The translations under genes were made by a program, and so were the position numbers. From NCBI GenBank assembly GCA_947455145.1, contig CANGME010000013.1:50651-114650 (forward strand): a DNA stretch of 64,000 nt, read 5' to 3'. Shown here one piece after another: positions 36,895 through 46,151 of the stretch. The notes under the pieces were generated by a model that was not told where the DNA came from, made no database searches, and saw only the letters and a program-made list of their open reading frames with translations. Origin of the DNA: Comamonadaceae bacterium (GTDB lineage Bacteria; Pseudomonadota; Gammaproteobacteria; Burkholderiales; Burkholderiaceae_C). Positions within the stretch are counted from its first letter, which is position 1. The number at the start of each line of letters is the position of its first letter.

Positions 36895-38400
36895 TCAAGT
36901 TTTAGCAACCAAGTTCGCTTTTTTCGTGCGAGGTTTCGCTGCCGATTTGGCGATTGGGTTGGCCAATAAAAACTCCAGCAACAAGCCCACAGGCCGCCCT
37001 GTCGCCCCCTTGGCAGCGCCACTCTTCCACGCCGTGCCCGCCACATCCAAATGCGCCCAGTCAAACTTTCCCGCAAAGCGCTGCAAAAATTTGGCTGCGG
37101 TGATGGCCCCGCCCATGCGGCCACCGATATTGGCCACATCGGCAAAATTGCTCTTCAGACCCTCAGCGTACTCATCGTCCAGCGGCATGCGCCAGCACAA
37201 GTCCATGGACGCCTCGCCCGCCGCCAGCAACTGCTTGGCCAGCTCGTCACTGGCTGAAAACAGGCCACTACGCACATGGCCCAGGGCCACCACGCAAGCG
37301 CCCGTCAAGGTGGCAATGTCCACCACGGCACGCGGCTTGAAGCGCTCGGCATAGGTGAGTGCGTCGCACAAGATCAAGCGGCCTTCGGCGTCGGTGTTGA
37401 GCACCTCGATGGTTTGCCCGCTCATGCTGGTCACCACATCGCCGGGTTTAAGGGCGCGGCCACCGGGCATGTTTTCACAGGTGGGGATGAGCCCCACCAC
37501 GTTGATGGCGGGCTTTAACTCAGCCAGCGCGCGGAACACGCCCAGCACGCTGGCGGCACCACCCATGTCGTACTTCATCTCGTCCATCTCGGCGGCGGGC
37601 TTGATGGAAATACCCCCCGTGTCAAAGGTGATGCCTTTGCCCACCAGCACTGTGGGCGCTTGGGCCTTGGCCGCGCCGCTGTAGGTCAACACAATAAAAC
37701 GCAGCGGCTGCTCAGAGCCCTGCGCCACCGCCATGAAAGAGCCCATGCCCAGCTTGGCTACTTCTTTGGGGCCCAGCACCTCGCAGGTGATCTTGGGCAG
37801 GCGCGACAGTGATCGTGCGGCTTGGGCCAGCAGTGTGGGCGTGGCGTGGTTGGCGGGACGGTTGGCCCACTCCTTGGCCATCTCCACACCGGCCACCGTG
37901 GCCACCGCCTGGGTAAAGGCAGGCTTGACGGATGCCGCCAGCGGCACGCCCAAGGTCACGCGCCCCAGCGTCACCGCGTCTGCGGCGGCCTTGGGCTTGG
38001 TGGTGGTGTAAAGGTAACTGGCCTCGGCCAGGGTGCTCACGGCCACTTGAACGGCTTGGGCACTGGCGTTAGAGGCAAAACACACCACCAGCTTCTTCTC
38101 CCCCGCAGCACCCGAGCGCAGCGTGCCCATGGCCGCTACCAGCGCCTGGCGCACCTGCTTGGCCGTGCCCTCCCCCGCCCCCACCAGCACAGCACGCACG
38201 CACTGTGTGCCCATAGGCCGGTACAAGACCAGCAGCTTGCCCGGCTTGCTTTGCAAGTCATCCGCTTTCAGGGCCAACGCCACCTGGTTGGACAAAGCGT
38301 CCGCACCGGGTTTGAAATTCGCCGTCACCAGCACCACCAGCGCGTCACATTTCAAAGCAGCCGCACCGGCAAGGTCAAGGGTCTTGAGTTCAAAGTTCAT
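36895..38400 (-). CDS. pepA: Leucyl aminopeptidase (PepA)
   Basis: 501-residue M17 peptidase that cuts N-terminal residues and uses two metal ions. Signature NTDAEGRL near residue 340, metal/substrate Lys-Asp in GKGITFDTGGISIKP near 256, MKYDMGGAASV near 280. The C-terminus is lysine-rich. Divergent from lptF with only 23 bases between starts. Confidence 0.96.
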   Translation of the reverse strand: MNFELKTLDLAGAAALKCDALVVLVTANFKPGADALSNQVALALKADDLQSKPGKLLVLYRPMGTQCVRAVLVGAGEGTAKQVRQALVAAMGTLRSGAAGEKKLVVCFASNASAQAVQVAVSTLAEASYLYTTTKPKAAADAVTLGRVTLGVPLAASVKPAFTQAVATVAGVEMAKEWANRPANHATPTLLAQAARSLSRLPKITCEVLGPKEVAKLGMGSFMAVAQGSEQPLRFIVLTYSGAAKAQAPTVLVGKGITFDTGGISIKPAAEMDEMKYDMGGAASVLGVFRALAELKPAINVVGLIPTCENMPGGRALKPGDVVTSMSGQTIEVLNTDAEGRLILCDALTYAERFKPRAVVDIATLTGACVVALGHVRSGLFSASDELAKQLLAAGEASMDLCWRMPLDDEYAEGLKSNFADVANIGGRMGGAITAAKFLQRFAGKFDWAHLDVAGTAWKSGAAKGATGRPVGLLLEFLLANPIAKSAAKPRTKKANLVAKT

Positions 38401-38423
38401 AATTGAGGTTTTCCTTAGCTTTG

Positions 38424-39536
38424 ATGTTATTCCATTCTTCCATCCGCAAAGAGCTGGCCCGCAGCTTTGTCGCCACCATGATCGTACTTGTAACGGTGGT
38501 GATGACGATGACGCTGATTCGCACCCTGGGTATGGCCTCTCGCGGCAGCTTCAACCCATCCGATGTGATGCTAGTGATGGGCTACACCGTGCTCACATTC
38601 ATGCCCAACATCATGACCATGGGCCTGTTCATCGCCACCATTGCCACCCTCTCGCGCTTGTACCGCGACAGCGAGATGGTGATCTGGTTCTCTAGCGGTG
38701 TAGATCTGTCCAGCCTGCTGCGCCCGCTTTTGCGCTTTGCGTGGCCAGTTTTGGTGGTGATTGGTGGTTTGGCTCTTTTTGCCCTGCCCTGGGCCAATCA
38801 GCAAATTGAAGACTTAAAGTTTCATTATGAAAATCGCGGAGATCTAGAGCGCGTTCAGCCTGGGCAGTTTCAAGAATCGGTGGACGGAAAGCGTGTTTTT
38901 TTTGTTGAGAAAAGTCAACTGAACGAGCAATCAGCCACCAATATCTTTGTAGCCACGACAGATGGTGGCAAAGAAACCATCACCTCTGCACGCAAAGGCC
39001 ACACAGAGCTCATCGGCAATGACCGCTTCTTGGTTCTGGAAAACGGGCAACGGCTAGAGAGCACGACAGGCAAGAGCGATTTAAAAATTAGCGAATTCAA
39101 GCGATACGCCATTCGCGTAGCACAAGACCCTTTGGCCGCCAAGGCAGAAGCACCCTTGGGAACCCGCACGTCGATAGAACTTATCAGCAAGCCCACACTC
39201 GCCCATTTGGGTGAAATCTCATTGCGAATCGGCTTCGCATTCGCGGCGCTGAATTTGATGATCTTGGCCCTGACCGCCTCGCGCGTGAACCCGCGCGTCG
39301 GGCGTTCGGGCAATTTTATTTTTTCACTACTATTGTTTCAGGTCTATCTGAATCTGCTTAGCCTAGGGCAAAACTGGATCGCCTCCGGGCAAATCAACTT
39401 CTTGGCTTTCAACCTGATGCTCCATGGCGGCGTGATGAGTGTGGGCCTGCTGTGGTTAGCCCAGCAAAATTACAACTGGCATCTCGGCCTGAATCTGCGC
39501 AAACTGATGCAGCCAAAAACCAACGCCGAACCATGA
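38424..39536 (+). CDS. lptF: LPS export permease LptF
   Basis: 370 residues from ATG 38424 (an in-frame TTG at 38403 is less likely). Membrane half of the LptB2FG ABC transporter that lifts lipopolysaccharide from the inner membrane. Three N-terminal helices, a large periplasmic beta-jellyroll (about 110-255) with RVQPGQFQES, then three C-terminal helices. Overlaps lptG by ATGA. Confidence 0.95.
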   Translation: MLFHSSIRKELARSFVATMIVLVTVVMTMTLIRTLGMASRGSFNPSDVMLVMGYTVLTFMPNIMTMGLFIATIATLSRLYRDSEMVIWFSSGVDLSSLLRPLLRFAWPVLVVIGGLALFALPWANQQIEDLKFHYENRGDLERVQPGQFQESVDGKRVFFVEKSQLNEQSATNIFVATTDGGKETITSARKGHTELIGNDRFLVLENGQRLESTTGKSDLKISEFKRYAIRVAQDPLAAKAEAPLGTRTSIELISKPTLAHLGEISLRIGFAFAALNLMILALTASRVNPRVGRSGNFIFSLLLFQVYLNLLSLGQNWIASGQINFLAFNLMLHGGVMSVGLLWLAQQNYNWHLGLNLRKLMQPKTNAEP

Positions 39537-40642
39537 AGACCATTCGCCGCTTGATTCATGCCGAGGTGTTTTCTGCGGTTGCTTTTGTGACCCTTGGCTT
39601 TCTCGCCTTGTTTACTTTTTTTGATTTTGTTGACCAACTGCCCGCCATTGGCCGTCCCGGCATTGGCGCGGGCTACCAGCTGCCCCAAGCCGCCCTGTAT
39701 GTGGCCCTGCTCGTGCCCAATCACCTGTATGAGCTGCTGCCCATCACCGTACTGATTGGCACTATTTTTGTCATGGCCCGCCTGGCTCAAAGCTCCGAAT
39801 TCACCATTTTGCGCACCAGTGGCCTGGGACCCTGGAGAGCCCTGCGCACCTTATTGGCCTCTGGATTAACCTTTGTAGTGATGACCTTCCTCATCGGTGA
39901 CTACCTGGCCCCTTGGGCTGACCGTACCGCACAACTTCTCAAAGCCCGATATGAAGGCAATCTCACCGTGGGTCAAACAGGTGCTTGGCTGCGAGAGAAG
40001 CAGCCCTACGGCCAATTCGCCGTGAACGTGAACGGAGTAGCCCCGGACGGCAGCCTGCGTGGTATTCGTATTTTTGAATTTGATAACCAAGGCTTGTTGG
40101 TGAGCATAACCAATGCGGCCACGGCGCAATTCAGCAACGCCGATGCTTGGCAGCTTGAACAGGCCCAGCGCACCGAATTCACATCCGAAGGTGCGTCCAT
40201 GCCCCACGTAGAGCGCAGCGTGGTGCCCTTGCTGCGCTGGCCCACAGAGATCACTGCCGAAATGGTGTCATCCGCCGTGCTGCGACCTGACCGAATGAGT
40301 ACGGTTGATCTGTTTCAGTACATCAGCCACCTCAACTCCAACAACCAATTCGCAGAACGCTACGAGATCGAGTTTTGGAAAAAAGTCTTCTACCCTTTGA
40401 GCTGCCTCGTCATGGTGGTGCTAGCTCTGCCCTTTGCCTACCTGCACTTTCGCAACGAAGGCATCTCGGTCTATGTGTTTGGCGGCGTCATGGCGGGCAT
40501 CAGCTTCTTCTTCCTCAACAACGTGTTTGGCTATGTGGGGGAATTGCAGCACTGGCAACCCTGGCTCACTGCGGCCTTACCGGGCATGATTTATTCACTG
40601 ATTTCACTCACCGCCTTTGGCTGGTTGGTGCTGCGAAGATAA
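39533..40642 (+). CDS. lptG: LPS export permease LptG
   Basis: 369 residues from the ATG inside the lptF stop (4-base overlap). Partner of LptF: N-terminal helices (FFDFVDQLPAIGRPGIG, LYVALLVPNHLYELLP), periplasmic domain, and C-terminal helices with YVFGGVMAGISFFFLNN. The ATPase lptB is elsewhere, as usual. Confidence 0.95.
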   Translation: MKTIRRLIHAEVFSAVAFVTLGFLALFTFFDFVDQLPAIGRPGIGAGYQLPQAALYVALLVPNHLYELLPITVLIGTIFVMARLAQSSEFTILRTSGLGPWRALRTLLASGLTFVVMTFLIGDYLAPWADRTAQLLKARYEGNLTVGQTGAWLREKQPYGQFAVNVNGVAPDGSLRGIRIFEFDNQGLLVSITNAATAQFSNADAWQLEQAQRTEFTSEGASMPHVERSVVPLLRWPTEITAEMVSSAVLRPDRMSTVDLFQYISHLNSNNQFAERYEIEFWKKVFYPLSCLVMVVLALPFAYLHFRNEGISVYVFGGVMAGISFFFLNNVFGYVGELQHWQPWLTAALPGMIYSLISLTAFGWLVLRR

Positions 40643-40648
40643 AAACCA

Positions 40649-41032
40649 ATGACCTCAACTAACACATCCCCTCGCGGCATCATCCTATTTGCCCACGGCT
40701 CGCGCGACCCCCTGTGGCGCCTGCCCATGGAGGCGGTAGCCCTGCGTGTGAAGCAGCTAGACGCCAAGGCCACTGTGGCTTGCGCATTTCTAGAGTTGAC
40801 CGAACCCAGCTTGCCCACCTGCGCCGCAGACATGATCAAGGCAGGCGTCCAGTCCTTCACCATCGTCCCCATGTTCCTGGGCGTGGGCAAACATGCGCGC
40901 GAAGACCTGCCCTTGCTCATCGCCGACCTGAAGGCCAGCCACCCTAGCATCACCGTCACGCTTCAACCGGCCATTGGGGAAGATGCGCGGGTGCTGGATT
41001 TGCTGGCGCATATTGCGGCGTCCAAGACCTAA
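40649..41032 (+). CDS. CbiX/SirB-like chelatase, short form
   Basis: 127 residues, a single-domain class II chelatase. Opening IILFAHGSRDP carries the metal-binding His; VPMFLGVGKHAREDLP carries the second. Short CbiX proteins insert cobalt or iron into sirohydrochlorin, relevant to B12 or sirohaem supply. It begins 6 bases after lptG and ends just ahead of the envelope cluster; functional links to either are not evident. Confidence 0.85.
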   Translation: MTSTNTSPRGIILFAHGSRDPLWRLPMEAVALRVKQLDAKATVACAFLELTEPSLPTCAADMIKAGVQSFTIVPMFLGVGKHAREDLPLLIADLKASHPSITVTLQPAIGEDARVLDLLAHIAASKT

Positions 41033-41036
41033 TCAC

Positions 41037-41714
41037 ATGCGCACATCTTCTGCTTACTTCACCGTGCTGGGCGCCTCTGTGTTGTTGGCGCTGGTGCCGC
41101 TCGTTTGGCCGGGGGTAGATTTGGCTGTGTCGGCCTTTTTCATGCAAGCGAAGCCGCCCATTAACCCCGCGCAGTGGCTGTGGGTGGATTGGGTTAACGA
41201 GTACACGCCGGATGTGTTTCGCACCACCGCCCTTCTTTTTCTTTTGAGCTGGATCATCGCCAGCGTGGTGTCGCGCTTTCGTCGCCACGCGTTGGCGCTG
41301 GCCTTTGTTGGTTTTTCTATGGCCTTGGGGCCGGGGCTGGCGACCTGGGCGCTGAAGGAGCACACGCTGCGGGCGCGGCCTATGGACGTGGTGCAGTTTG
41401 GCGGCACGCGGCAGTTCACGCCGGCTTTTGTGCAGGCCCAGCAGTGCAGTGACAACTGTGCTTTTACCAGCGGCCATGCGGCCTGTGGCTTCTTCTTGGT
41501 GTCGCTGATGTTGCTTTACCCGCGCCGTCGCTGGCGCTGGGTGGCCACTGGGGTAGTGGTGGGGCTGGCCGTGAGCTTGGCGCGCGTCTCGGTGGGTGCG
41601 CATTGGCTTAGTGATGTGTTGTGGGCTTGGCCCCTCACGCTGCTGGTCAGTGGCTTAGTCTGGCTTGTGCTTACGCAGATTTACCGCACCCAACGTCAAT
41701 ATTTCACCGCTTGA
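41037..41714 (+). CDS. PAP2-family membrane phosphatase
   Basis: 225 residues from ATG 41037, with five to six helices. All three PAP2 motifs are present: KEHTLRARP (KX6RP) near 103, SGHA near 139 and ARVSVGAHWLSDV (SRX5HX3D type) near 180. Integral lipid phosphatase; the active site faces the periplasm in relatives. Starts 4 bases after cbiX. The next gene is a UbiA prenyltransferase, so a polyprenyl-phosphate sugar phosphate is a plausible substrate, as with the Rv3807c/Rv3806c pair. Confidence 0.88.
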   Translation: MRTSSAYFTVLGASVLLALVPLVWPGVDLAVSAFFMQAKPPINPAQWLWVDWVNEYTPDVFRTTALLFLLSWIIASVVSRFRRHALALAFVGFSMALGPGLATWALKEHTLRARPMDVVQFGGTRQFTPAFVQAQQCSDNCAFTSGHAACGFFLVSLMLLYPRRRWRWVATGVVVGLAVSLARVSVGAHWLSDVLWAWPLTLLVSGLVWLVLTQIYRTQRQYFTA

Positions 41715-41718
41715 TCTT

Positions 41719-42573
41719 ATGCAATTGATGCTTTCCCTGGCTCGTTTGATGCGGCCACACCAGTGGCTAAAAAACGTGTTCGTTTTCGCAGGCCTGATGT
41801 TCAGCCAGGCTTGGGGCGATGGGCCGCTGATCGGGCGTATTCTGGTTAGCTTTGCAGCTTTTTGCTGTGTGTCCAGCGCGGTCTATATCTTGAACGATTG
41901 GCGAGACCGAGCCAGCGATGCCTTGCACCCCACCAAGTTCAAACGCCCTTTGGCCAGCGGCGCGGTCAGCGTGCCCATGGCGCTGAGTCTGGCGGGTTTG
42001 CTCTTCATTGCCAGCGGTTTGCTGGCCGCCAATAACCGGGTGCTCTTGCTGCTGTTGGGCATTTATGTGGCGATGAACTTGGCCTACTCTTGGGGCCTCA
42101 AGCATGTGCCTGTGGTGGATGTGTCCATCATTGCCACGGGCTTCATGTTGCGCCTGTTGGCGGGCACGCTGGCGGTGGGTATTCCCCCCTCACGCTGGTT
42201 GCTGCTCACGGGTTTGTTCATCGCACTGTTTCTGGGTTTCTCCAAACGCAAGGCCGAGAGCTTTCATGACGCTGATCGCCAGCGCGCCGTGATGGAAGGC
42301 TACCCGTCTTCCCTGCTCGACACCTTCATGGCCACGACCATGACGGCCACCATCCTCACCTACAGCCTGTACGCCACCAGCCCAGAGTCGCAAACGCAAC
42401 ACGGTGAGCGGCTGGTTTACACCGTGCCGGTGGTGATTTTTGGCCTGCTGCGCTATGCCTACCAAGTGCACCAGGGGCGGGGCGAAGATGTGTCACGCGA
42501 TTTGCTGCGCGACCCTTGGATCATGCTGGCGCTGGTGGCCTGGTTGTTGATTTTTATGGGCGGTCACTTTTGA
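41719..42573 (+). CDS. UbiA-family prenyltransferase, DPPR-synthase-like
   Basis: 284 residues from ATG 41719, about eight helices. First Asp-rich motif NDWRDRASDALHP followed by KFKRPLASG near residue 58; second region YSWGLKHVPVVDV near 117. The RPHQWLKNVFVFAGL opening and the Lys-x-x-Arg-Pro are those of decaprenyl-phosphate phosphoribosyltransferase-like members (Rv3806c, NoeC), which load PRPP onto polyprenyl phosphate. Other UbiA enzymes (quinone or haem prenylation) have different openings. Overlaps the next gene. Confidence 0.85.
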   Translation: MQLMLSLARLMRPHQWLKNVFVFAGLMFSQAWGDGPLIGRILVSFAAFCCVSSAVYILNDWRDRASDALHPTKFKRPLASGAVSVPMALSLAGLLFIASGLLAANNRVLLLLLGIYVAMNLAYSWGLKHVPVVDVSIIATGFMLRLLAGTLAVGIPPSRWLLLTGLFIALFLGFSKRKAESFHDADRQRAVMEGYPSSLLDTFMATTMTATILTYSLYATSPESQTQHGERLVYTVPVVIFGLLRYAYQVHQGRGEDVSRDLLRDPWIMLALVAWLLIFMGGHF

Positions 42574-43487
42574 AGTTGCCGCTCAAGCCCCTGCTGCTGG
42601 TGCTGGGTGGGGTGGCCAGCCTGTATGCCGTAGCGCTGGTGTTGGCGGGTGACGTTGCCCTGGGGCAGTTGCTGATGCGGCTGGCGTCGCCCACCGGGCT
42701 GCTGACCATCGCCCTGTGCCTGCTCAACTTTGTCTTGCGCGGCCTGCGTTGGCGCCTATGGATGGCGCATTACCAACGCTCTCTGGGTGTGCTTGAGGGC
42801 TTGCGCCTGTACTTGGCGGGCTATACCTTCACGCCCACGCCCGGCAATATTGGCGAAGCCGCACGCGGCATGTTGCTGGCACACCAACCACTGAGCCCGG
42901 CACAAAGCCTGTCGATCTTTGGTGCAGAGCGGTTGGCGGATCTGCTGTGCCTGCTGTTGCTGTGCCTGCCGGGTGTGGGGTGGCTGTTGCTGCAAGCACC
43001 TGCGAGTCTGGTGGCTTGGTGGCCTGTGGCGGCGCTCATCGTCGGGCTGGTAACGCTGCTGTTCAGCGTGCTATGGCGGCGGTTCAAACAAGGCCTTGTG
43101 CAGCGTTTTAGCTGGCTGCAAGCGGCTTGGCAGTGCCTGACTACCCGGCCCCTCATCTGGTTCGGTCTGACACTGGTGGCCTGGGCCGCGCAGGGTGTGG
43201 CGCTGTGGCTGATTTGTGTGGACAGCGGGCTGGCCATTCCCGTGCTGCTGGCCAGCGGGTTTTATGCCATCGCCATGGTGGGCGGTGCGCTGGCCATGCT
43301 GCCTGCGGGCCTGGGGGGTATGGAGGCCTTGCTGACGGGCTTGCTCATCAGCCAAGGGGCTGCGACTGGTGTGGCGCTGGGCATCACGCTGCTGGTGCGT
43401 TTGCTCACGCTCTGGCTGGCAGTGGCCATAGGTGCGGTGGCGCTGCTTTATAGTGCGGCGATCAAAAAAGACATCAGCTTTCAATAG
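42570..43487 (+). CDS. Flippase-like LPG-synthase transmembrane-domain protein
   Basis: 305 residues from TTG 42570, which overlaps the prenyltransferase stop (TTGA); no ATG is available nearby. Seven to eight helices. The pattern GYTFTPTPGNIGEAARG near residue 85 and GAERLADLL near 122 identify the UPF0104/lysylphosphatidylglycerol synthase membrane domain, without the catalytic transferase part. Such proteins are candidate lipid flippases or scramblases. Inferred role: moving the polyprenyl-linked sugar across the membrane. Confidence 0.8.
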   Translation: MKLPLKPLLLVLGGVASLYAVALVLAGDVALGQLLMRLASPTGLLTIALCLLNFVLRGLRWRLWMAHYQRSLGVLEGLRLYLAGYTFTPTPGNIGEAARGMLLAHQPLSPAQSLSIFGAERLADLLCLLLLCLPGVGWLLLQAPASLVAWWPVAALIVGLVTLLFSVLWRRFKQGLVQRFSWLQAAWQCLTTRPLIWFGLTLVAWAAQGVALWLICVDSGLAIPVLLASGFYAIAMVGGALAMLPAGLGGMEALLTGLLISQGAATGVALGITLLVRLLTLWLAVAIGAVALLYSAAIKKDISFQ

Positions 43488-43507
43488 AACCTACAGCAGA
43501 ACCCCGC

Positions 43508-45070
43508 ATGGACAACACCTCCGCTCAAGATACGAGCACCCCTTTCTCGCTCACGCGATGGTTGTTGGTCATGGCCTTTGCCTCGCTGGGCTTGCGCCTG
43601 TGGATTGCGCAGGCCCTGCCCATCACCGGTGACGAGGCTTTTTTCTACTGGTGGGGCGTTTACAAAGACTGGGGTTACTACGACCACCCGCCTATGGTGG
43701 GCTGGCTCATTGGCCTGATGCGCTGGGCCTTGGGGGACGCCACCTGGGCCATTCGCCTGCCGGTGGTGATGCTGCCGCTGGCGATGGGGGGCATGCTGTG
43801 GTGGGCCTTGCACCCACTGAGCCGTGAGCGCGCGGCCTGGGCCGTGTTGTTCTTTTGGCTGGCCCCCATCAACTGGATCAACACCCTGATCACCACGGAC
43901 ACGCCGCTGATTTTTTGGTCCTTGCTGTCAATTGCCATGCTCTTGCGCGCTGAGCAACGCAAAGCGCTAGACCGGCGCGCCTGGGTGCTCTATGCCTTGT
44001 CGGGCCTGTTCATCGGCTGCGCGTTTTTGTCCAAATATTTCTCGGTGGTGCTGGGCTTGGCTTACCTGGTTTATTTCCTTGTATATCGGCGTGAACGATG
44101 GCCCGCCTTGGTCCTGCTGGTGCTGTGCGCCCTGCCCGGCCCGGCCATCAACATCGCGTGGAACATGTCGCACGGCTGGCCCAACATCATGTTCAACGTG
44201 TTTAACCGCAACCAAGACGCCGCCTTCGCCTGGCATAAGCCGCTGCTGTACGCGAGCATGCTGCTCTACCTGATGACGCCTGTGGTGATCTGGCTGGGCT
44301 GGGCGCAGCGCCGTGCGCTGATGCATAACTACCGTGAACTCGTGCAGGCCTGCCACGCGCACCGCTTGGTCACCACGCTGATCGTGGTGCCGCTGCTGTT
44401 CTTCGCTCTGCTGTCCTTCAAAAAAGTGGTGGGCCTGCACTGGGTGCTGGCCTTCTACCCCTTTGGCTTTGTGCTGATGGCTTTTGCCTTGCCCACGCCA
44501 TTGCTAAAGCGCTGCGCGCAGGGCTTGGCGGTGTTCACTGCGCTGCATGTGTTGGTGGTGGTTGGCATTTCGATGACCTCGCTAGACCAGTGGGAGGGCA
44601 AGCCGCGTTATTTCAGCATCGTCCGCTCTTTAAAGACGACCGAGCTGCTGGCCCAAGTGAACCAACCCGGCGTGGTGCTGATGGCCGACGGCTACTCACC
44701 CGCCTCAGTCTATGGCTACACCTTGCGCAGCTATGTGCCGGTGTTTGGCCCCGGCAAGTTTCACGCGCGGCAAGACGACATGTTGGTGGATTTCTCCATC
44801 TACCAGGGCAAGACGATTCGCGTACTCTTGTCAGACGTGCCCAATATGGCTGACTTTCAGCCCTATTTCGATTCAGTGCAAGCCCTGAGCTTCGAACAAA
44901 ACGGCGTGACCTTTCACGCGGTGGAGGGGCGCAACTTCAACTACGAGGCCTACCGCAGCGGAGTGCTGGGCACGATCTTTGACCACTACTACAACATCCC
45001 CTCATGGCTGCCCATGACGGGCTGCCCATTCTGTGAACGCTATTGCGGACAAGTGCGATGTCCCCGGTGA
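43508..45070 (+). CDS. GT39-family membrane glycosyltransferase (ArnT/PMT-like)
   Basis: 520 residues. Short cytoplasmic tail, then helices; first periplasmic loop GDEAFFYWWGVYKDWGYYDHPPM near residue 40 carries the acidic catalytic motif and the DHPP of ArnT-like enzymes. Further helices to about residue 340, then a soluble periplasmic domain. Uses polyprenyl-phosphate sugars to glycosylate lipid A, protein or another envelope acceptor. Ends inside the next gene (13-base overlap). Confidence 0.9.
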   Translation: MDNTSAQDTSTPFSLTRWLLVMAFASLGLRLWIAQALPITGDEAFFYWWGVYKDWGYYDHPPMVGWLIGLMRWALGDATWAIRLPVVMLPLAMGGMLWWALHPLSRERAAWAVLFFWLAPINWINTLITTDTPLIFWSLLSIAMLLRAEQRKALDRRAWVLYALSGLFIGCAFLSKYFSVVLGLAYLVYFLVYRRERWPALVLLVLCALPGPAINIAWNMSHGWPNIMFNVFNRNQDAAFAWHKPLLYASMLLYLMTPVVIWLGWAQRRALMHNYRELVQACHAHRLVTTLIVVPLLFFALLSFKKVVGLHWVLAFYPFGFVLMAFALPTPLLKRCAQGLAVFTALHVLVVVGISMTSLDQWEGKPRYFSIVRSLKTTELLAQVNQPGVVLMADGYSPASVYGYTLRSYVPVFGPGKFHARQDDMLVDFSIYQGKTIRVLLSDVPNMADFQPYFDSVQALSFEQNGVTFHAVEGRNFNYEAYRSGVLGTIFDHYYNIPSWLPMTGCPFCERYCGQVRCPR

Positions 45071-45687
45071 ATCGCCCAGTCATTGCCGCCTTTGACTTTG
45101 ACGGCACACTAACAAGGCGCGACACCCTGCTACCCTTCCTCATTCGCAGCTTGGGTTGGCCGAAATTTTTGTGGGCCATGCTGATGAGCAGCCCCTGGCT
45201 AGCGGCCTACGCCCTGCGCTTGATGAGCAACCATAGAGCCAAAGCTCGCCTGCTCAAGGTCTGCCTAGCGGGCTGGAGTGAAGCCCAAGCTCAGCAGCAA
45301 GCCCATCGATTTGTTGCGCAGTATTTGCCCACGCAATGGCATACCTGGGGCAAGGCCCAACTGGCGGAGCACCAGCGCCTGGGCCACCGCTGCGTCATCG
45401 TCAGCGCATCACCCGACGTGTACTTGCGCGCCGTGGCCGCCAGCCTGGGTGTTGATGATTTGCTCTGCACCGAAATGACGCTGCAAGATGGCCGCTACAC
45501 CGGCGACATGGCCACACCCAATTGCCATGGTGAGCAAAAAGTCGTGCGCCTTCAAGCGTGGTTGAACGCGACCTTCGCGAATGAGCCCCAACCCGAAATT
45601 CACGCCTATGGCGACACACCGGGTGACTTCCCGCTGCTGCGCTTGGCTCAGCAGGCTTGGTACCGGGCTGAGCCTTGGATTTGTTGA
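45058..45687 (+). CDS. HAD-IB phosphatase (SerB-like)
   Basis: 209 residues from ATG 45058. Nucleophile motif AFDFDGTLTRRDT near residue 12, motif II SAS near 119, and motif IV YGDTPGDFPLL near 185. Same HAD-IB type that is fused to UbiA prenyltransferases in some bacteria. Last gene of the envelope cluster; overlaps the GT39 gene. Likely dephosphorylates an intermediate of the polyprenyl-sugar pathway. Confidence 0.87.
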   Translation: MSPVNRPVIAAFDFDGTLTRRDTLLPFLIRSLGWPKFLWAMLMSSPWLAAYALRLMSNHRAKARLLKVCLAGWSEAQAQQQAHRFVAQYLPTQWHTWGKAQLAEHQRLGHRCVIVSASPDVYLRAVAASLGVDDLLCTEMTLQDGRYTGDMATPNCHGEQKVVRLQAWLNATFANEPQPEIHAYGDTPGDFPLLRLAQQAWYRAEPWIC

Positions 45688-45721
45688 TTTCCAGAGGGGA
45701 AAATTCACAAAGTGCTTGTTG

Positions 45722-45835
45722 TCAGCAAAACATTAGCGCCAACCAAGCCGGGTCATCGAGCACATGCAAAACGACAAAACCACCGATTCGGTAGACCCGC
45801 TCTTCGATTATGGCAATGAGGTTTGTCCAGTTCAT
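45722..45835 (-). pseudogene. 37-codon ORF, copy A of a duplicated small gene
   Basis: Encodes a 37-residue peptide beginning MNWTNLIAIIEERVYRIGG and ending LALMFC. The segment 45722-45842 is about 83% identical to 46152-46272 by eye, with most changes silent (5 residue differences), so it was coding when the copies diverged. The rest of 45688-45987 shows no other gene. Probably a leftover of an older related element rather than an active gene. Confidence 0.5.
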
Positions 45836-45951
45836 GGCCCAATTATCCCGACTCAATTTGGACATTCTCGCCAGCGGACTAGGTAGTACTCGAGCAGTGT
45901 CGCAAGACTAATGCCGTAAGTGCGCTTAAACATTGGGAGTTTTCCAAAAGA

Positions 45952-45979
45952 AAAGCCCAACTGATAACAGTTGGGCTTT
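45952..45979 (-). terminator. Strong terminator next to the left junction, possibly the displaced ssrA terminator
   Basis: AAAGCCCAACTG (45952-45963) pairs perfectly with CAGTTGGGCTTT (45968-45979) around ATAA. On the minus strand it is followed by TCTTTT. It lies 8 bases beyond the tmRNA-like left junction, where an ssrA terminator would be expected before the insertions. Confidence 0.75.
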
Positions 45980-45987
45980 CTATGTAT

Positions 45988-46009
45988 TGGTGGGCTGGCG
46001 TCAATTGAA
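45988..46009. repeat. attL-like degenerate copy of the tmRNA 3' end
   Basis: TGGTGGGCTGGCGTCAATTG aligns with the tmRNA sequence TGGTGGAGCTGGCGGGAATTG with one missing base and two substitutions. Marks the outer edge of the integrated block. Confidence 0.6.
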
Positions 46010-46063
46010 AGAAGTCTTGAAACCCGCATGGATTAAAGCTTTTTCAAATTTGAACTTCTCATT

Positions 46064-46083
46064 GTTCCCCCGTCTGTTCCCCC
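46064..46083. repeat. Left pair of GTTCCCCC repeats (candidate integrase arm sites)
   Basis: GTTCCCCC at 46064-46071 and 46076-46083, start to start 12 bases. The same pair with the same 12-base period and flanks (followed by TTTG) occurs at 51269-51288. Confidence 0.6.
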
Positions 46084-46151
46084 GGTTTGTTGTGGCTACC
46101 CTGTGGAAACCTGCTACCTGATTGGTAGCCCTGATTCGTAAACTTACCCCA

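Noticed and set aside
40649..41032. CbiX as a dedicated B12 supplier for the CarH-like regulator
   Set aside because: It lies 20 kb away next to lptG with no shared regulatory motif; only a general link through cobalt or sirohydrochlorin could be argued.
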